In this document: positions 43,131 through 53,735 of the stretch, piece after piece | How the letters are laid out: every line of letters begins with the position of its first letter | How positions within the stretch are numbered: the first letter of the stretch is position 1 | Notes under the pieces: generated by a model | The model's input: the letters and a program-made list of their open reading frames with translations, nothing else | Told to the model about the DNA's origin: nothing | Database searches by the model: none | Translations under genes and position numbers: made by a program | Source: Aphrocallistes beatrix | Lineage: Eukaryota; Porifera; Hexactinellida; Sceptrulophora; Aphrocallistidae | Length of the DNA: 64,000 nucleotides | Direction of reading: 5' to 3' | Assembly: GCA_963281255.1 (NCBI GenBank) | Contig: OY725491.1 | Location: forward strand, 5,134,857-5,198,856

Positions 43131-43194
43131 CAAAATCGGTCAGTTCTTGCTATGGCAATAGCGATGTAGCCGTAGCAAGAACTGACAGATTTTG
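43131..43194 (+). other. miRNA-sized hairpin, 26-nt arms
   Basis: CAAAATCGGTCAGTTCTTGC... (43131-43156) pairs with 43169-43194 with two imperfections, one of them a possible U-G pair, around a 12-nt loop. It could be a small-RNA precursor or a MITE remnant. Confidence 0.5.
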
Positions 43195-43204
43195 GGCCCC
43201 ACTT

Positions 43205-43376
43205 AAGGATTAATTAAGGTTGCCCGCCACTGCTCTAAGGTCACAAGTTCGAGGTCACCTGGTACCCTGACTCTGATCACATCAGTCATCAGTAATACTT
43301 GGTACTTCCTTCTGGGGCACTGACCGCTGGTGTCCATAGTGTCAAGTTTCCGAATTGTGATCCTAGGGTCAGATAA
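43205..43376 (+). repeat. tRNA-derived SINE-like fragment
   Basis: It contains a B-box-like AAGTTCGAGGTCACC preceded by 'gcccgccactgctctaagg', followed by a non-tRNA body. A functional tRNA fold is not present. Confidence 0.35.
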
Positions 43377-43377
43377 T

Positions 43378-43520
43378 TCGGACATACCTTATTTACGGAA
43401 TGGAATATTCCGTAAAATAGGCATATAAAATTCCGGAATCGTTCCGTCAAGTTCCGTAAATTAGGTACTCAGATTTCCCGGGACGGTTCCGTTCCATTCC
43501 GTAAATTAGGTATGTCCGAT
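43378..43520. mobile_element. Foldback array, second P2 locus
   Basis: Inverted ends TCGGACATACCTTATTTACG and CGTAAATTAGGTATGTCCGA. Inside are GGAA/TTCC-type palindromic units with the linker 'aggtactcagatttcccggg'. The plan is that of 10302-10522, with a different core word (TTCCG in place of CCCGT). Confidence 0.7.
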
Positions 43521-43669
43521 CATTAAGCAAATATTCCCTTAGGTCACAAAATTATCGCTTGCGCACCTCCGTCAGAATTCCTACCCCCAAAAATGAGAGG
43601 GAGCCTGGGCAGCTAAACCGCCTTACTTTCATTCTCCTAATGCAGCAGTTTCAACCGTTTTTGACTGTG

Positions 43670-43890
43670 GACCTGTCAGGCCAAAATTGGTCCGGGGGAC
43701 CAGTTTTGGTCGCCAAACTTGGTCCGGGGGGACCTGTTTTGGCAGCTAAAACTGGTCCCCCCTAGCTAAATTTGGTCACCCGGACCAGTTTTGGCTGCCA
43801 AAATTAGTCTGGGAGACCAGTTTTAGCTGCTAAATTTGGTCCGAGGGATCAGTTTTGGCTGCCAAATCTAGTCCGGAGGACCATTTTTAG
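43670..43890. repeat. GGTCC-centred palindromic array, second P1 locus
   Basis: It starts CTGTCAGGCCAAAATTGGTCC and carries about six 'ggtcc.gggggacca.ttttggc.gccaaa' units. It is the same family as 9448-9615. Confidence 0.8.
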
Positions 43891-44299
43891 TGCATTTTCT
43901 GCAGAGAGATGCCCCTATGGCAAGGACGGTGTACCACATCCGTCCATATGTATGTTTGTATCTCCGTACCCTGCGAAATTTGAGTTTTCAGTACCGTTTA
44001 TTACAATATTCATATCTCACATGCCAAGTCAGCTGCACTATCGGTCTACAAACATACATTTCTTTAACATGAATAATGCCAACTTGAGCCATGATAAAAG
44101 CGGGGCGCAGCTTTGAAGTTGGCTGGATATGGCGGGACGCAATAGAACTTCTACATACTTGTAGAATCAAAACAAGTGGATAGAATAAAACTTCATATAT
44201 ATGCGGGACATTCATGAAAATTAACTCAACAAAAGAATGCAAAAATCGGGACATCCCGTCAAAAACGGGCAGTTGGCATGTATTGAATAGATTCCCTAT

Positions 44300-44552
44300 T
44301 AATAGAGACCTCCTAGAGTGATTGTAATGTCATCACATCCTATGAGGAGAGGACTACTTTCGTGTACGTAATTAAATGACACAAAATTTAACCCGGACCA
44401 TTTTTTTTGTGACAGACCCCCTATAGCAATTTTCCTATATCCTGTGGACCCCCTCCTATTAACTGTAATACAAAATTTCGAATCCTGTGGACCCCCTGAT
44501 ATCTTCTGTGGACTACTAAGGGGTCCATGGACCCCAGGTTGGGAACCACTGC
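44300..44552 (-). mobile_element. hAT remnant, one end
   Basis: Read on the minus strand from 44552 it begins CAGTGGTTCCCAACCTGGGG, then TCCATGGACCCC, a widespread hAT terminus. Repeated 'ctgtggaccccct' follows. The other end was not identified. Confidence 0.55.
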
Positions 44553-44752
44553 AATAATGACATAGCTGACCCATTTTGTATGAACTTCCGACAGCCCTTA
44601 CCGTTACTTTACTTTTAATTGATTTGAAAATTATTTTAATAACTAAAATGTCTGACGGAAATGTTCTCTAAATTAGTGAATGTTGAAATCCATATTATTT
44701 CAATTTTGGATTTTTCTTAATATTAAAAATTTCTTTTCTAGTCCTATATATT

Positions 44753-47599
44753 ATGACTGGAGAATATATAGATTTGGATCTGGACGATTTCCTTGATGAA
44801 GATACTAATGATTCTATCATTATATCAGACATAATACACAGCAGTAATTACATCTCTAACACCTCTCTGGACATCCAGCAACCAACTCTAGACCACCTAC
44901 AAACTCTCAAATCTCAATTCGGTCACAGCGCTTTCAAACCTTTACAATGGACTGTCATTAACACAATACTGAACTCCCGTCACACCTCTAACATCGTAGA
45001 TCAATGCATCGTGTTGGCAACTGGATTCGGTAAGAGTTTGTGTTACCAATTCATTCCTGTCTACACTCAGTCGCTAGCATTGGTCATCAGTCCGCTGATC
45101 TCACTGATGCAGGATCAAGTACATCTGATGGAGATGAGGGGCATTTCAGCTGTCTTCCTCGGTTCAGCTCAGCAGAATTCCTCCCTCGCGCTAGATCGCG
45201 TCTTCAACAATGAGTGCAGACTGCTGTACATATCTCCGGAGTATTGCATGCGAGTTGGTGCTGATTTCATTTCAAACTTGGCTAAAAAGGTGGAGATAAG
45301 TGTGGTCGCTATTGATGAAGCTCACTGCGTTTCTTCCTGGGGGCACGACTTCAGGAAAGATTACGGTGATTTGTCGGAACTGAGAAATTGGCTTCCCAAT
45401 GTTCCATTCTTAGCCCTGACTGCGACAGCCAGTAAGTTAGTGCGAGAAGACATTATTCAGAAACTAGCACTCCGCAACCCAATCACTCGCACTTCAAGCC
45501 TTAACCGCCCCAACCTCTACTTTGAGATATACCCGAAGTCGAAAGAGATAGAAGCAGACATGAAGTTGCTGTTACATAATGAAAATCCCTCTTCTCTCCT
45601 ACGCAAATGCACATTCAACGGTTCCTGCATCGTATATTGCATCAGCAGAAACGCGACAGAGGAAGTGAGTGGTGTCCTCAGTAGTTTGGGTGTAAAATGC
45701 GAATATTACCACGCAGGGTTGACACCTAAAAAGCGCGAAGAAGTACACAACCGGTTCGTTCGTGACGAGATAGAGTGCATTGTCGCCACCATAGCTTTCG
45801 GGATGGGAATTGATAAGCCGGACATCCGAACTGTCATCCACTACGGAGCGCCGAAGGAGATGGAGAGCTATATGCAGGAGGTGGGACGAGCTGGGAGGGA
45901 TGGAATGTCCAGCCGCTGTGTAGTGTTCTACTCCGGAAAAGATTTCGTGATCCTTCAAAGGATTGTGTTAGACGGGCTAGACTGGAATAACGCATTGAAA
46001 GAACATCGATCCGCTATGATGCAGAAAATGGAGATCTTCGTACGTTCTCAACTGTGTAGACGGCAGCAGCTACTTCAGCACTTCGATGAGATTTACTCTC
46101 CTAACGAAGATGATCCTACCATCAGGTGCTGTGATGTCTGTACGAGCAGACAGTTGGACAAGAAGAGAGGTTTAGACAAACTGAGTTTGAATACAAAATC
46201 TGATTTCACTGAGGAAGCTAAACTCTTACTAGAATCTATTTCATTTCGCGATGGCAAATCTGGCGTAGGTCAACATGCGCTTTTCCTCACCGGTTCTTCT
46301 CAAACGTTTGATTTTCTCAAGCCACATCGTCTCTTCGGTACAGGCAAGAAACGTAATCAGAAATGGTGGATGGCATTCGGGAAGTTAATGCAATACGAGG
46401 GCTACCTCAACCTGAAACCAGTGAGGCATGGCTACGGCTCCACCATCTCACTCAGTGACAAATCCCGCCAGTTCCTTTCCAACATTCAAACTGGACAGTT
46501 TGACTCTGTCAAGTTGACACCTCTACCGGAAATGAACAAGGCCGCTGGCATATCGTGTTTGAGCTACACCACCTCACAGAGACCTGTTCCAGTCAAAAGA
46601 ACTTCACACAAAGTCGTGGAGAAAAACACTAACGTGACCTATCAAGGCAGTCTGCTATTGCCGCACATCTCAAGGCAATCTTCTTACGAGCTCGTCACGA
46701 TGAGTGGAGCGAGTTCACAGGAAGAGCTAACTCCTGAGCAGGAGCAGATCCAAGAGAATTTGTATTTGCATCTCTTAACTGTTCGGTCGCATGTCGCCAA
46801 CAAACTGGATTGTGCTTCCTACATGATCTGCTCTAACAAAATCGCGATGAACCTCGCCTCGATTCGACCGAGCAGTATCGAGAATCTGAAAAAGATCGAA
46901 GGAATTTCTGATCTTTTTAGTGATAAGTATGGTCAGGATTTTCTTCAGGAAATTCGTGAGTTCTGTAACAAACATTCAGAAATGAAAATGGATAATTTTA
47001 TTGACGAATGTGAACAGGTAGATAGGTCACCTCTCAAGAAGCGTACAGTGGCTAAGCCAAATCTTGATGCGTTAGCTCTAACCATCTATGAGAAGTATTC
47101 CATGGACAAATTGGATATAGAAGATATTTGTAAGCACTACTCGCTTTCTCAAGATATTGTCTACTCTAATCTTAACCTCGCATTAGACGCTGGTTATCTC
47201 GTAGACTACAGACAGCTAGGTCTTGATGAAGGAACTGAAAAGTTAATTCTGGACGTTTTAAGGGCTCCACCGTTCAATTCCGATCTCTCTAACGCTGGGA
47301 AGATTAAAGAGCAACTAAATCATCTCCCAGAATGGAAGGTAGACATGGCATTGACTCTTATTCGTATCACGTATGGAGTGGACAATATTCTACCTCCACA
47401 AGGAGTTGGAATCACTTCCTCACTGGCTGATAATGATCCAACTGTTCCTCCTCTCATCCGTGCTTCATCATCTCATAGTCAATCATCACTTGAAAGGTCT
47501 TTTTCAGAAAATTCAAAATCGCTTATTAATCGAACGCGCACACAGGATTCTGGACAGGCTCCAAGACCAAAGAAGAGAAAATTACCTGCATGGCTCTGA
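44753..47599 (+). CDS. WRN-type RecQ DNA helicase (no exonuclease domain)
   Basis: The single ORF of 948 residues is a 3'-5' helicase for recombination intermediates, stalled forks and G-quadruplexes in the nucleus. Residues 90-97 hold Walker A TGFGKSLC (Lys94); 188-191 the DEAH box (AIDEAHCVSSWGHDFR); then TATAS, and motif VI QEVGRAGRDG near 374. The RecQ zinc site follows (CRRQQLLQHF...CCDVC), then an RQC winged helix (about 485-590), an HRDC domain (about 655-745; ELTPEQEQIQENLYLHL) and an HTH region like the WRN C-terminus (about 763-870). The sequence ends with a basic PRPKKRKL nuclear signal. RQC, HRDC and C-terminal HTH together favour WRN over BLM; WRN's N-terminal exonuclease is missing, as in lineages where it is a separate gene. 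A pyrimidine tract and TTTTCTAG just before the ATG suggest a 5'-UTR intron. All motifs appear intact. Confidence 0.88.
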   Translation: MTGEYIDLDLDDFLDEDTNDSIIISDIIHSSNYISNTSLDIQQPTLDHLQTLKSQFGHSAFKPLQWTVINTILNSRHTSNIVDQCIVLATGFGKSLCYQFIPVYTQSLALVISPLISLMQDQVHLMEMRGISAVFLGSAQQNSSLALDRVFNNECRLLYISPEYCMRVGADFISNLAKKVEISVVAIDEAHCVSSWGHDFRKDYGDLSELRNWLPNVPFLALTATASKLVREDIIQKLALRNPITRTSSLNRPNLYFEIYPKSKEIEADMKLLLHNENPSSLLRKCTFNGSCIVYCISRNATEEVSGVLSSLGVKCEYYHAGLTPKKREEVHNRFVRDEIECIVATIAFGMGIDKPDIRTVIHYGAPKEMESYMQEVGRAGRDGMSSRCVVFYSGKDFVILQRIVLDGLDWNNALKEHRSAMMQKMEIFVRSQLCRRQQLLQHFDEIYSPNEDDPTIRCCDVCTSRQLDKKRGLDKLSLNTKSDFTEEAKLLLESISFRDGKSGVGQHALFLTGSSQTFDFLKPHRLFGTGKKRNQKWWMAFGKLMQYEGYLNLKPVRHGYGSTISLSDKSRQFLSNIQTGQFDSVKLTPLPEMNKAAGISCLSYTTSQRPVPVKRTSHKVVEKNTNVTYQGSLLLPHISRQSSYELVTMSGASSQEELTPEQEQIQENLYLHLLTVRSHVANKLDCASYMICSNKIAMNLASIRPSSIENLKKIEGISDLFSDKYGQDFLQEIREFCNKHSEMKMDNFIDECEQVDRSPLKKRTVAKPNLDALALTIYEKYSMDKLDIEDICKHYSLSQDIVYSNLNLALDAGYLVDYRQLGLDEGTEKLILDVLRAPPFNSDLSNAGKIKEQLNHLPEWKVDMALTLIRITYGVDNILPPQGVGITSSLADNDPTVPPLIRASSSHSQSSLERSFSENSKSLINRTRTQDSGQAPRPKKRKLPAWL

Positions 47600-48782
47600 A
47601 AATTTGTGTGTAGATATCGTTTCAGTAGAATGTTTTTATTTGGCTTTTCTCACTTATTGAGCTGAGTTTTATTGTGCGTTTTAATTTGACTCTTAATTGT
47701 ATCAAAACTACCTTAAATTATTATTATTTATTGGACCTATCCGCATTATAACTCGTATTCTTTATTTATACCAAATACTGATCCCAAAAGGGGCGTAGCC
47801 AGTCCAGAGGAATTTATAAGATTTTTCTTAGATTTCCTACATTTCAAATAATACTTGTGAAAACCAATTGATCAAAATTCTTGTTTAAATGCTCCAATGT
47901 CTATACAGTAGATATTGGATATAGGCTAATTTTGTTCGGTTTGAGGTGCCCCAGTCGATGACATTCCATACGAAATGTATTGGATATTGGATATAGTGAT
48001 AATTCGACCAAAAATTCCCCGTCCCCGGTACTATCACTATAGCCAATATATACTGTATATGTATGTACTCATATTTGCCTACCTTCCTGATTCGACTAGT
48101 TTTATATGGACATGCCTAGGGTTGTAAATGGTGGGAAACTTTCCGGGAATTTATAAGACCTGGAAATTTTCGGGAATTTTGGGAATTTTCGTTTTTCTTT
48201 AATAATGAGAAATATTCAAAGATTTTACTGTGCCGACTATAATATTGTATAGTGGCCCAGTTCTAAAATGCATTATTTTGTTTTTTTGTTTGTATTCGTC
48301 AATAGACCTGTCCTGGCTACACCATTATACATTAAATTTGGCAAGTAATATGAAAAGTCCATCTAATTTGCACCTCGGTGTACGAATTTCCAACCAGCCA
48401 CTATTTTTGTATTCAATATTTGTATTCAATATAGCCTGGAAATTGGTCTAGCATAATATATTATATCTTTGATGGTCAACCTAAGAACTTTTCAGTCGTC
48501 CCATGTACCAACGAATATTGTTGGTACTTTCTGTTGCATATTTGCACAAAAAATAAAATTAATCAACAAGTTGAAACAATTTATGTTTTGAATTATTCCA
48601 AATTAATTATACTGCTTATCTGGCACTATCCTATATATCCAATATTAATTCCCTATTTTTATGACCGTTTCCATAGCAACCATTGACGTACTATGGTATT
48701 CTCATATTACATATAATACAGATTGTGTTTTAGTTAAAGTATAATATTTCTATTCAACAAAATAGTTCTAAAGTCTTAAGCA
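47600..48782. other. Intergenic stretch with one MITE
   Basis: AT-rich flank of the helicase gene. The only structured feature is the MITE at 47906-48055. 'gggaaactttccgggaattt' at about 48133 is a short repeat-like sequence. No gene is supportable. Confidence 0.5.
47906..48055. mobile_element. Pogo/Tc1-like MITE, 150 bp
   Basis: Ends CAGTAGATATTGGATATAGG and, inverted, CAGTATATATTGGCTATAGT, with TA at 47904-47905 and 48056-48057. Confidence 0.65.
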
Positions 48783-50018
48783 ATGGCAACCAATATTCAA
48801 GATGTCGCACCTTACAGCACAATGGCGCATTTCCATCGAATCGACGCTCGAATCGAGCTCACTTTCAATGCCCTGATTGATCAGCTGATCGAGAGGAGGG
48901 ACGCTCTCTGCCAACAAGTCACACAACTTCGAGGTGACTTCTACAGCAAAGAGTCCGCTCGTTTCGCAGCCATCGAAGAGTTGGATCAAGCTCAGCTGCA
49001 ACTGAGTCAATTGAGTAGGAGTAACATCAACCTCGCCACTCACAAGCAAGCAGTACTCGTGTACCAAAAGGCCAAGCAGAAGCTGTGTGTTCCCACCCCA
49101 CTCCCCAACCTCTCCTTCTCCTGTCCCACCCTCTCTCTCCTTCAGTCCCAGATAGAGCAGTTCGGGGAGGTAGTCCAGCTGGAAGCACCGCATTACTCTC
49201 AAAAGAAACAACCCATCCTAACCGCTGGGATGAAGGGGGAAGGTGATAAACAGCTTAATGGCCTTGGGGTGTCTCTAGACGAAATGAATGAGAAGGTGTA
49301 TATAGCGGATTGTATGAACAGTCGCGTACAGGTACTGTCCTTCCAAGGAGAGTTCCTATCTCACTTTGGAGAGGAAGTACTATCCAAACCTTGCGGAATA
49401 TCAGTCACTGATTATTACATCTTCGTTACAGACTGTGTTAATCACACGCTATTCCAGTTCTGTAAGAACAGCCACCAACTACTCAACAGAGCTGGTGGTG
49501 AGGGGAAGAATGAAGGACAGCTGTTAGATCCACTGGGATTAAGCGTGGACTGGAATGGAGACGTGTTTGTAGCTGACCAATGGAACCACAGAGTATCCGT
49601 GTTCTCTAACCTCCTTCACTACAAGCATACTATCGGGCAAGGATCGCTATCTTTACCTCAAGACGTAAAACTAACGACAAATAAAGTGGTGGTACTACAC
49701 TTGGGTGACAACTGCATCCACTTCTTCTCCAGAAGTGGAGACCTCCTTACTTCCTGCGTGTCTGAGGGATATGGACAGGAATGTTTGGTATGTGAACCTT
49801 GTTTTTTCTGTCTGGACAGTGAGCAGAATATCCTCGTTAGTGACTCTTTAAACCATATCGTCAAGATATTCTCAAACTCTGGGGAGCTACTACACACCAT
49901 TGGAAGGAAAGGGAACGGAAAAGGAGAATTCATTGAACCATATGGTATTGCCATTTCAAATTCTGGCATTTTGTTTGTATTGTCCGATAATCCTATTTAT
50001 TCATTGCAATTGTTTTGA
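48783..50018 (+). CDS. Coiled-coil and NHL-repeat protein (TRIM-NHL-like, no RING)
   Basis: The ORF has 411 residues. Residues about 20-105 are helical and heptad-like (ELTFNALIDQLIERRDALCQ...). From about 145 to the end run five to six NHL-type blades, each with a variant of 'G.G.S.D...VYIADCMNSRVQVLS' (e.g. LSVDWNGDVFVADQWNHRVS and DSEQNILVSDSLNHIVKIFS). NHL propellers bind proteins or RNA. TRIM-NHL proteins add RING and B-box domains for ubiquitin ligation, and neither is present here, so a ligase role is not supported. Single exon, first ATG used; partners unknown. Confidence 0.82.
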   Translation: MATNIQDVAPYSTMAHFHRIDARIELTFNALIDQLIERRDALCQQVTQLRGDFYSKESARFAAIEELDQAQLQLSQLSRSNINLATHKQAVLVYQKAKQKLCVPTPLPNLSFSCPTLSLLQSQIEQFGEVVQLEAPHYSQKKQPILTAGMKGEGDKQLNGLGVSLDEMNEKVYIADCMNSRVQVLSFQGEFLSHFGEEVLSKPCGISVTDYYIFVTDCVNHTLFQFCKNSHQLLNRAGGEGKNEGQLLDPLGLSVDWNGDVFVADQWNHRVSVFSNLLHYKHTIGQGSLSLPQDVKLTTNKVVVLHLGDNCIHFFSRSGDLLTSCVSEGYGQECLVCEPCFFCLDSEQNILVSDSLNHIVKIFSNSGELLHTIGRKGNGKGEFIEPYGIAISNSGILFVLSDNPIYSLQLF

Positions 50019-50936
50019 AATTTATTTTATTGTTTTGTTAGTTTTCTAATATTTTTTATCATACATTTTTATCGTGAATTATTTCTTTGCAATTATTGGA
50101 TACTCTGGGTAGAATTGGATTTATTGTGACATTCAGAAACATTTCAATCTGCTCTAACCTAATTTGTGTGTGATAATGTGATCATGGAGAAATGTGTACT
50201 TTTGTGTAGAAACGAAGTAAGGAAATGAATGGCATTTGATTTAATGGAGGAATGGAACCCAAAATCATATCTTAAGGCTATTCGTGGTGCAGAATGGGAC
50301 ATCCACGTGTTATCTTAGTACAGGTGACTCCGCTTAATCGGGACATTTTGGTCCCGGATATTTTCTCCTGATTAAACGGCGTTCCATTTAACCGATGAAA
50401 ACTGGTATTAGCTTATGCGTTTGGGAACCATTTCATACCGAGAGAAGGATTTTAATCGAAAGTACAGTCGACTCCACTTAATTGAGACACATCTGGTCCG
50501 ATTTTCTGTCCCGTTCCCATGAGTTCCCATTTAACCGATTGAATTTAGTATTAGCTTCTATGGATAGGGGTGATTCTGTTCCTGGAAACTTGTCCCAATT
50601 AAGCGGTTGTCCCGATTAGCTGGTGTCCTAATCAAGCAGAGTTTGCTATATTTAAACATACAAGTATCACGATGTAATTTTTATTTCTCCATTTATTACT
50701 CACTATGATCTGCAGCTGTTTGCAGGGGGGGCTCGTGCCCCCCCTGTAGAGGGGGGACCAATTTCCGACAGGAATACATGCGTCATTCATTTGTCCATGC
50801 CTTCGCACTATTTTACTAGGCTTCTATTATATCGATAAACAGGTTTCTCTAATTCAATAGTGTACACCAATATTTAAGTGTAATAAAATAACAGTAAGTG
50901 TAAGAAAATAACATAATATGTGTGTCTATATATATA
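50019..50936. other. Intergenic stretch with pogo-like fragments
   Basis: 3' flank of the NHL gene, then MITE fragments at 50320-50655 and a G/C-run palindrome (GGGGGGGCTCGTGCCCCCCC, about 50725). No gene seen. Confidence 0.5.
50320..50655. mobile_element. Two adjacent pogo-like MITE fragments
   Basis: TACAGGTGACTCCGCTTAAT (50319) and TACAGTCGACTCCACTTAAT (50463) are two left-type ends in the same orientation. Matching right-type blocks 'aagcggttgtcccgattag' and 'cctaatcaagcagagtttgc' close the second one. They are related to the element at 778-1328. Confidence 0.55.
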
Positions 50937-51435
50937 TACAAGCGCGCTTCGCTTGCTTGCGCTGCGCGGCTGGCGGACACTTCGTGTCCACCGGAGGCTC
51001 CCTTCGGTCGCCTGGGGTCACATTATAAGGGAGATAGCATCTATAAATGTCTGTCCTACTGTTATAATCGATATCACTCGAAAAATCACCAAATTTGACA
51101 ATTTTAAAATTTTTTGATGAGTAATGATGACGTCATAACAAAGTGATGAGTTATCATTTTTTGATGATAGTTGTATCATATGTGAGGTATGTTAGTATAC
51201 AAATTCTATTAAAATTTCAGCCTTCTATCTCCTATAATGGCTGAGTTATGCCCGAATAACTGTGTTGCTTAACTTTTAAAAATGTGACAATGACGTCATA
51301 ATTCCATGATGAGTCGACATTTTGCTCTGAGCTCAGAACTTACTGGAGCCATAGCCAAAAGACTCCCACATGCCAAAAATCAGCTTTCTATGACTGGCAG
51401 TTTCTTCAATCAATTCGTTACAGATATATTTATAT
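50937..51435 (+). repeat. R1-type repeat, nearly full length
   Basis: Head to 'cagtttcttcaatcaattcgttacag' and a (TA)n tract, where a second copy begins at once. Confidence 0.78.
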
Positions 51436-51439
51436 ATAT

Positions 51440-51600
51440 ATAAGCGCGCTTCGCTTGCTTGCGCTGCGCGGCTGGCGGACACTTTATGTCCGCGGGAGGC
51501 TCCCTTCGGTCGCCTGGAGGTAACATTGGTTAATTAAACGGGATATATCATCTCTGAATATGTCCATCTTAGTTTTAAAATCGATATCAAAATTTTGATG
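51440..51600 (+). repeat. R1-type repeat, 5' part only
   Basis: The head and about 120 bp of body follow the preceding copy head-to-tail, then break off at 'tcgatatcaaaattttgatg'. Confidence 0.7.
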
Positions 51601-52487
51601 TGAAATTCGGGCAAACTAAAACAGGTTCTAAAGTTAGCTTGCTTTTAAGTTCCAAGAATGCACTTTATGTGTTTTTAGTCCATTCAAAATTCACATATTT
51701 TCATAATAGATTATTTAATGGATTCGAATTTGAAGTGAAATTATTCATAGTATATCTACGATAATAGCCGACCCCAAAAATTGTTTGAGTTCTTTTGGAT
51801 TAGAAGTTCGTGGCCACTGGACAATAGACTTAGACTGATCTGGAGACATTCCTGAGCTTGAAAACGCATGTCCAAGGTACAAGTATTAATATTTTTCTTC
51901 CCGATCTCACACTTCTTTCCACATAGAGTTAATTAAACATGTTCCATTGTAACAAATTAGTTACAAAAGGTACGTATATACATACCCCTTCACAGACGAA
52001 ATGTGGGTATACATCCACATTCCTAGGATAAATACATTTTTTATTTGGGGTCGAATCGAATGAATAAACTTGAAAAAATCGGGGGTATCCCCAAATTTGT
52101 GGTAACTTCCTCAAATAAACCCGATACTAATAGTTTTTTACAAGATGTCTAGAAACTTATATGCCAGCATGTATATATGCTCATTAAAGTATGTATAAGC
52201 AATATATAAGTCAATAGTTTCATTATTACAGTAAATTACCTCAAGTACTTTGTAAAATATCTCATCACTATTAGCATGATGTAATTAATTAATTCAGTAA
52301 CAGAATCAACAACTATGATTCGATGAACAACTTAAATCAACAGCGCTAATTGCTAACTTATGTTTTCATTTAGCAATACTACTATAATATACTGTCAGGA
52401 TATACAGGGTACTTTTGCTGACCGTAAGCATAGGTTAAAATGTCCAGTTCTCAATAACTTTGTTATTGTATATCCTTAACTACGTAT
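51601..52487. other. Intergenic, AT-rich
   Basis: Nothing supportable is coded here; it contains the presumed promoter region of the membrane-protein gene that starts at 52488. Confidence 0.5.
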
Positions 52488-53735
52488 ATGATTGCATTGG
52501 CGAGCATTTCAATGGACTGTCTTGTATATATTCAAGTTCAATTCCCAAATAAAAATATAGCGCCTAAAATGATCAATCATAAAGATTTGAATTCAATTAT
52601 AACCATAATAGTATCAGTGTCTTTACCAATAATTCCTTTCTTCTTGGTATTTTCTTTCATCTGGGATTTCTACTTCATTAAGAGGATCCGTTATTTCATT
52701 ATATTATACAAAGATTGTTTGAATAAAGCCAAAACAGACCCCTTCGATAATTTCTCAGAGAGGACACTTCATCATAGGCAAGAAATCATCAAATATGTAT
52801 TCCTGTTAGTTCTTAATCTCGCTGAGTTTCAAACTATGTTGATATATGGGTCGAGCGCCGGACTGGCTAACATACCACTTTTCTACAAAAGGATGAATTC
52901 CTCTGGAAGTGATACAATACCCATTTGCGTCAGTAATTTTACGAAAATTAACATTATTGACTTAGAATTATTCTTCGAAAATCCAATATTTTCTTTCCTG
53001 ATAGCGTTAGGACATATTGGACTGTTGATGTGCTTAGCGATTGGGATTTGTATTGCAAAATATCTTGATGTCACCTATCATGATATTAATGGAAAATCAC
53101 TTCCCTATATCAGGCGTTTCCTCATTCTCACAATCCTGATTGGATTTCTGTTGGTTATTTTCGGATCTATTCCTCAATTAATGATTATTGAAAAATCTTT
53201 TGAACCGTTAATCCTATCAATCTACTTCTTTATCTGGATAAGGAGCAATTGGAAATTTCATAAAACACTTAAATGGAGGTCAACTGAATTTCGAGTTAGA
53301 AGCAGGAGCAATTGGATTGTTAGAAGATCTGTCATCAGCTCTCATCAATTTGCAATAATCATGACTACCTTGGGCGTTTCATTTGCCTTTCTAGTGCTCG
53401 GTGAATTTCTTCTACGATACTTTTTCCTCGTAGCAACATTGCTTTTCTATGGTCCTTGCTTATTTAACTATATCTATGGGGTTTCTTTCATCCCTCATTT
53501 GCTGAATACACCATATCAAATACACATTCTTCACTGCAGTAATCAAGTTATCCAGACTATAACCTCTGTTTCCTGTGCATTGGCTTTGATTTTGATTTGG
53601 TTGGAATACTTTATAGCAACGATCCTATTTTTCGGAGGAATAATTGTGAAGAAATTGAAGTATCGATTTGGTAAAGTCCGTACCAGATTTACACCTGATC
53701 TTTCCGACCCACTTTTGATAACATCTCAAAGATAA
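52488..53735 (+). CDS. Multi-pass membrane protein of unknown family
   Basis: The 415-residue single-exon ORF has about seven or eight hydrophobic helices, for example SIITIIVSVSLPIIPFFLVF (36-55), IIKYVFLLVLNLAEFQTMLI (101-120), FSFLIALGHIGLLMCLAIGI, FLILTILIGFLLVIFGSIP and a run of three near the C-terminus. A basic loop KTLKWRSTEFRVRSRSNW lies between helices in the middle, and the tail is basic (KKLKYRFGKVRTRF). I see no GPCR class motif, transporter signature or channel filter. The sustained codon quality and length argue for a real gene. It could be an orphan 7TM receptor-like or transporter-like protein; no function is assigned. Confidence 0.65.
   Translation: MIALASISMDCLVYIQVQFPNKNIAPKMINHKDLNSIITIIVSVSLPIIPFFLVFSFIWDFYFIKRIRYFIILYKDCLNKAKTDPFDNFSERTLHHRQEIIKYVFLLVLNLAEFQTMLIYGSSAGLANIPLFYKRMNSSGSDTIPICVSNFTKINIIDLELFFENPIFSFLIALGHIGLLMCLAIGICIAKYLDVTYHDINGKSLPYIRRFLILTILIGFLLVIFGSIPQLMIIEKSFEPLILSIYFFIWIRSNWKFHKTLKWRSTEFRVRSRSNWIVRRSVISSHQFAIIMTTLGVSFAFLVLGEFLLRYFFLVATLLFYGPCLFNYIYGVSFIPHLLNTPYQIHILHCSNQVIQTITSVSCALALILIWLEYFIATILFFGGIIVKKLKYRFGKVRTRFTPDLSDPLLITSQR

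Noticed and set aside
43205..43290. tRNA gene
   Set aside because: Only a B-box/T-arm-like sequence is present; no acceptor or anticodon stem can be drawn. It is more likely a SINE remnant.
45599..45958. Antisense ORF of 119 residues in the helicase
   Set aside because: Shadow of the conserved RecQ motif IV-VI region.
48768..49211. Antisense ORF of 147 residues over the NHL gene
   Set aside because: It is a shadow of the coding frame with no domain of its own.
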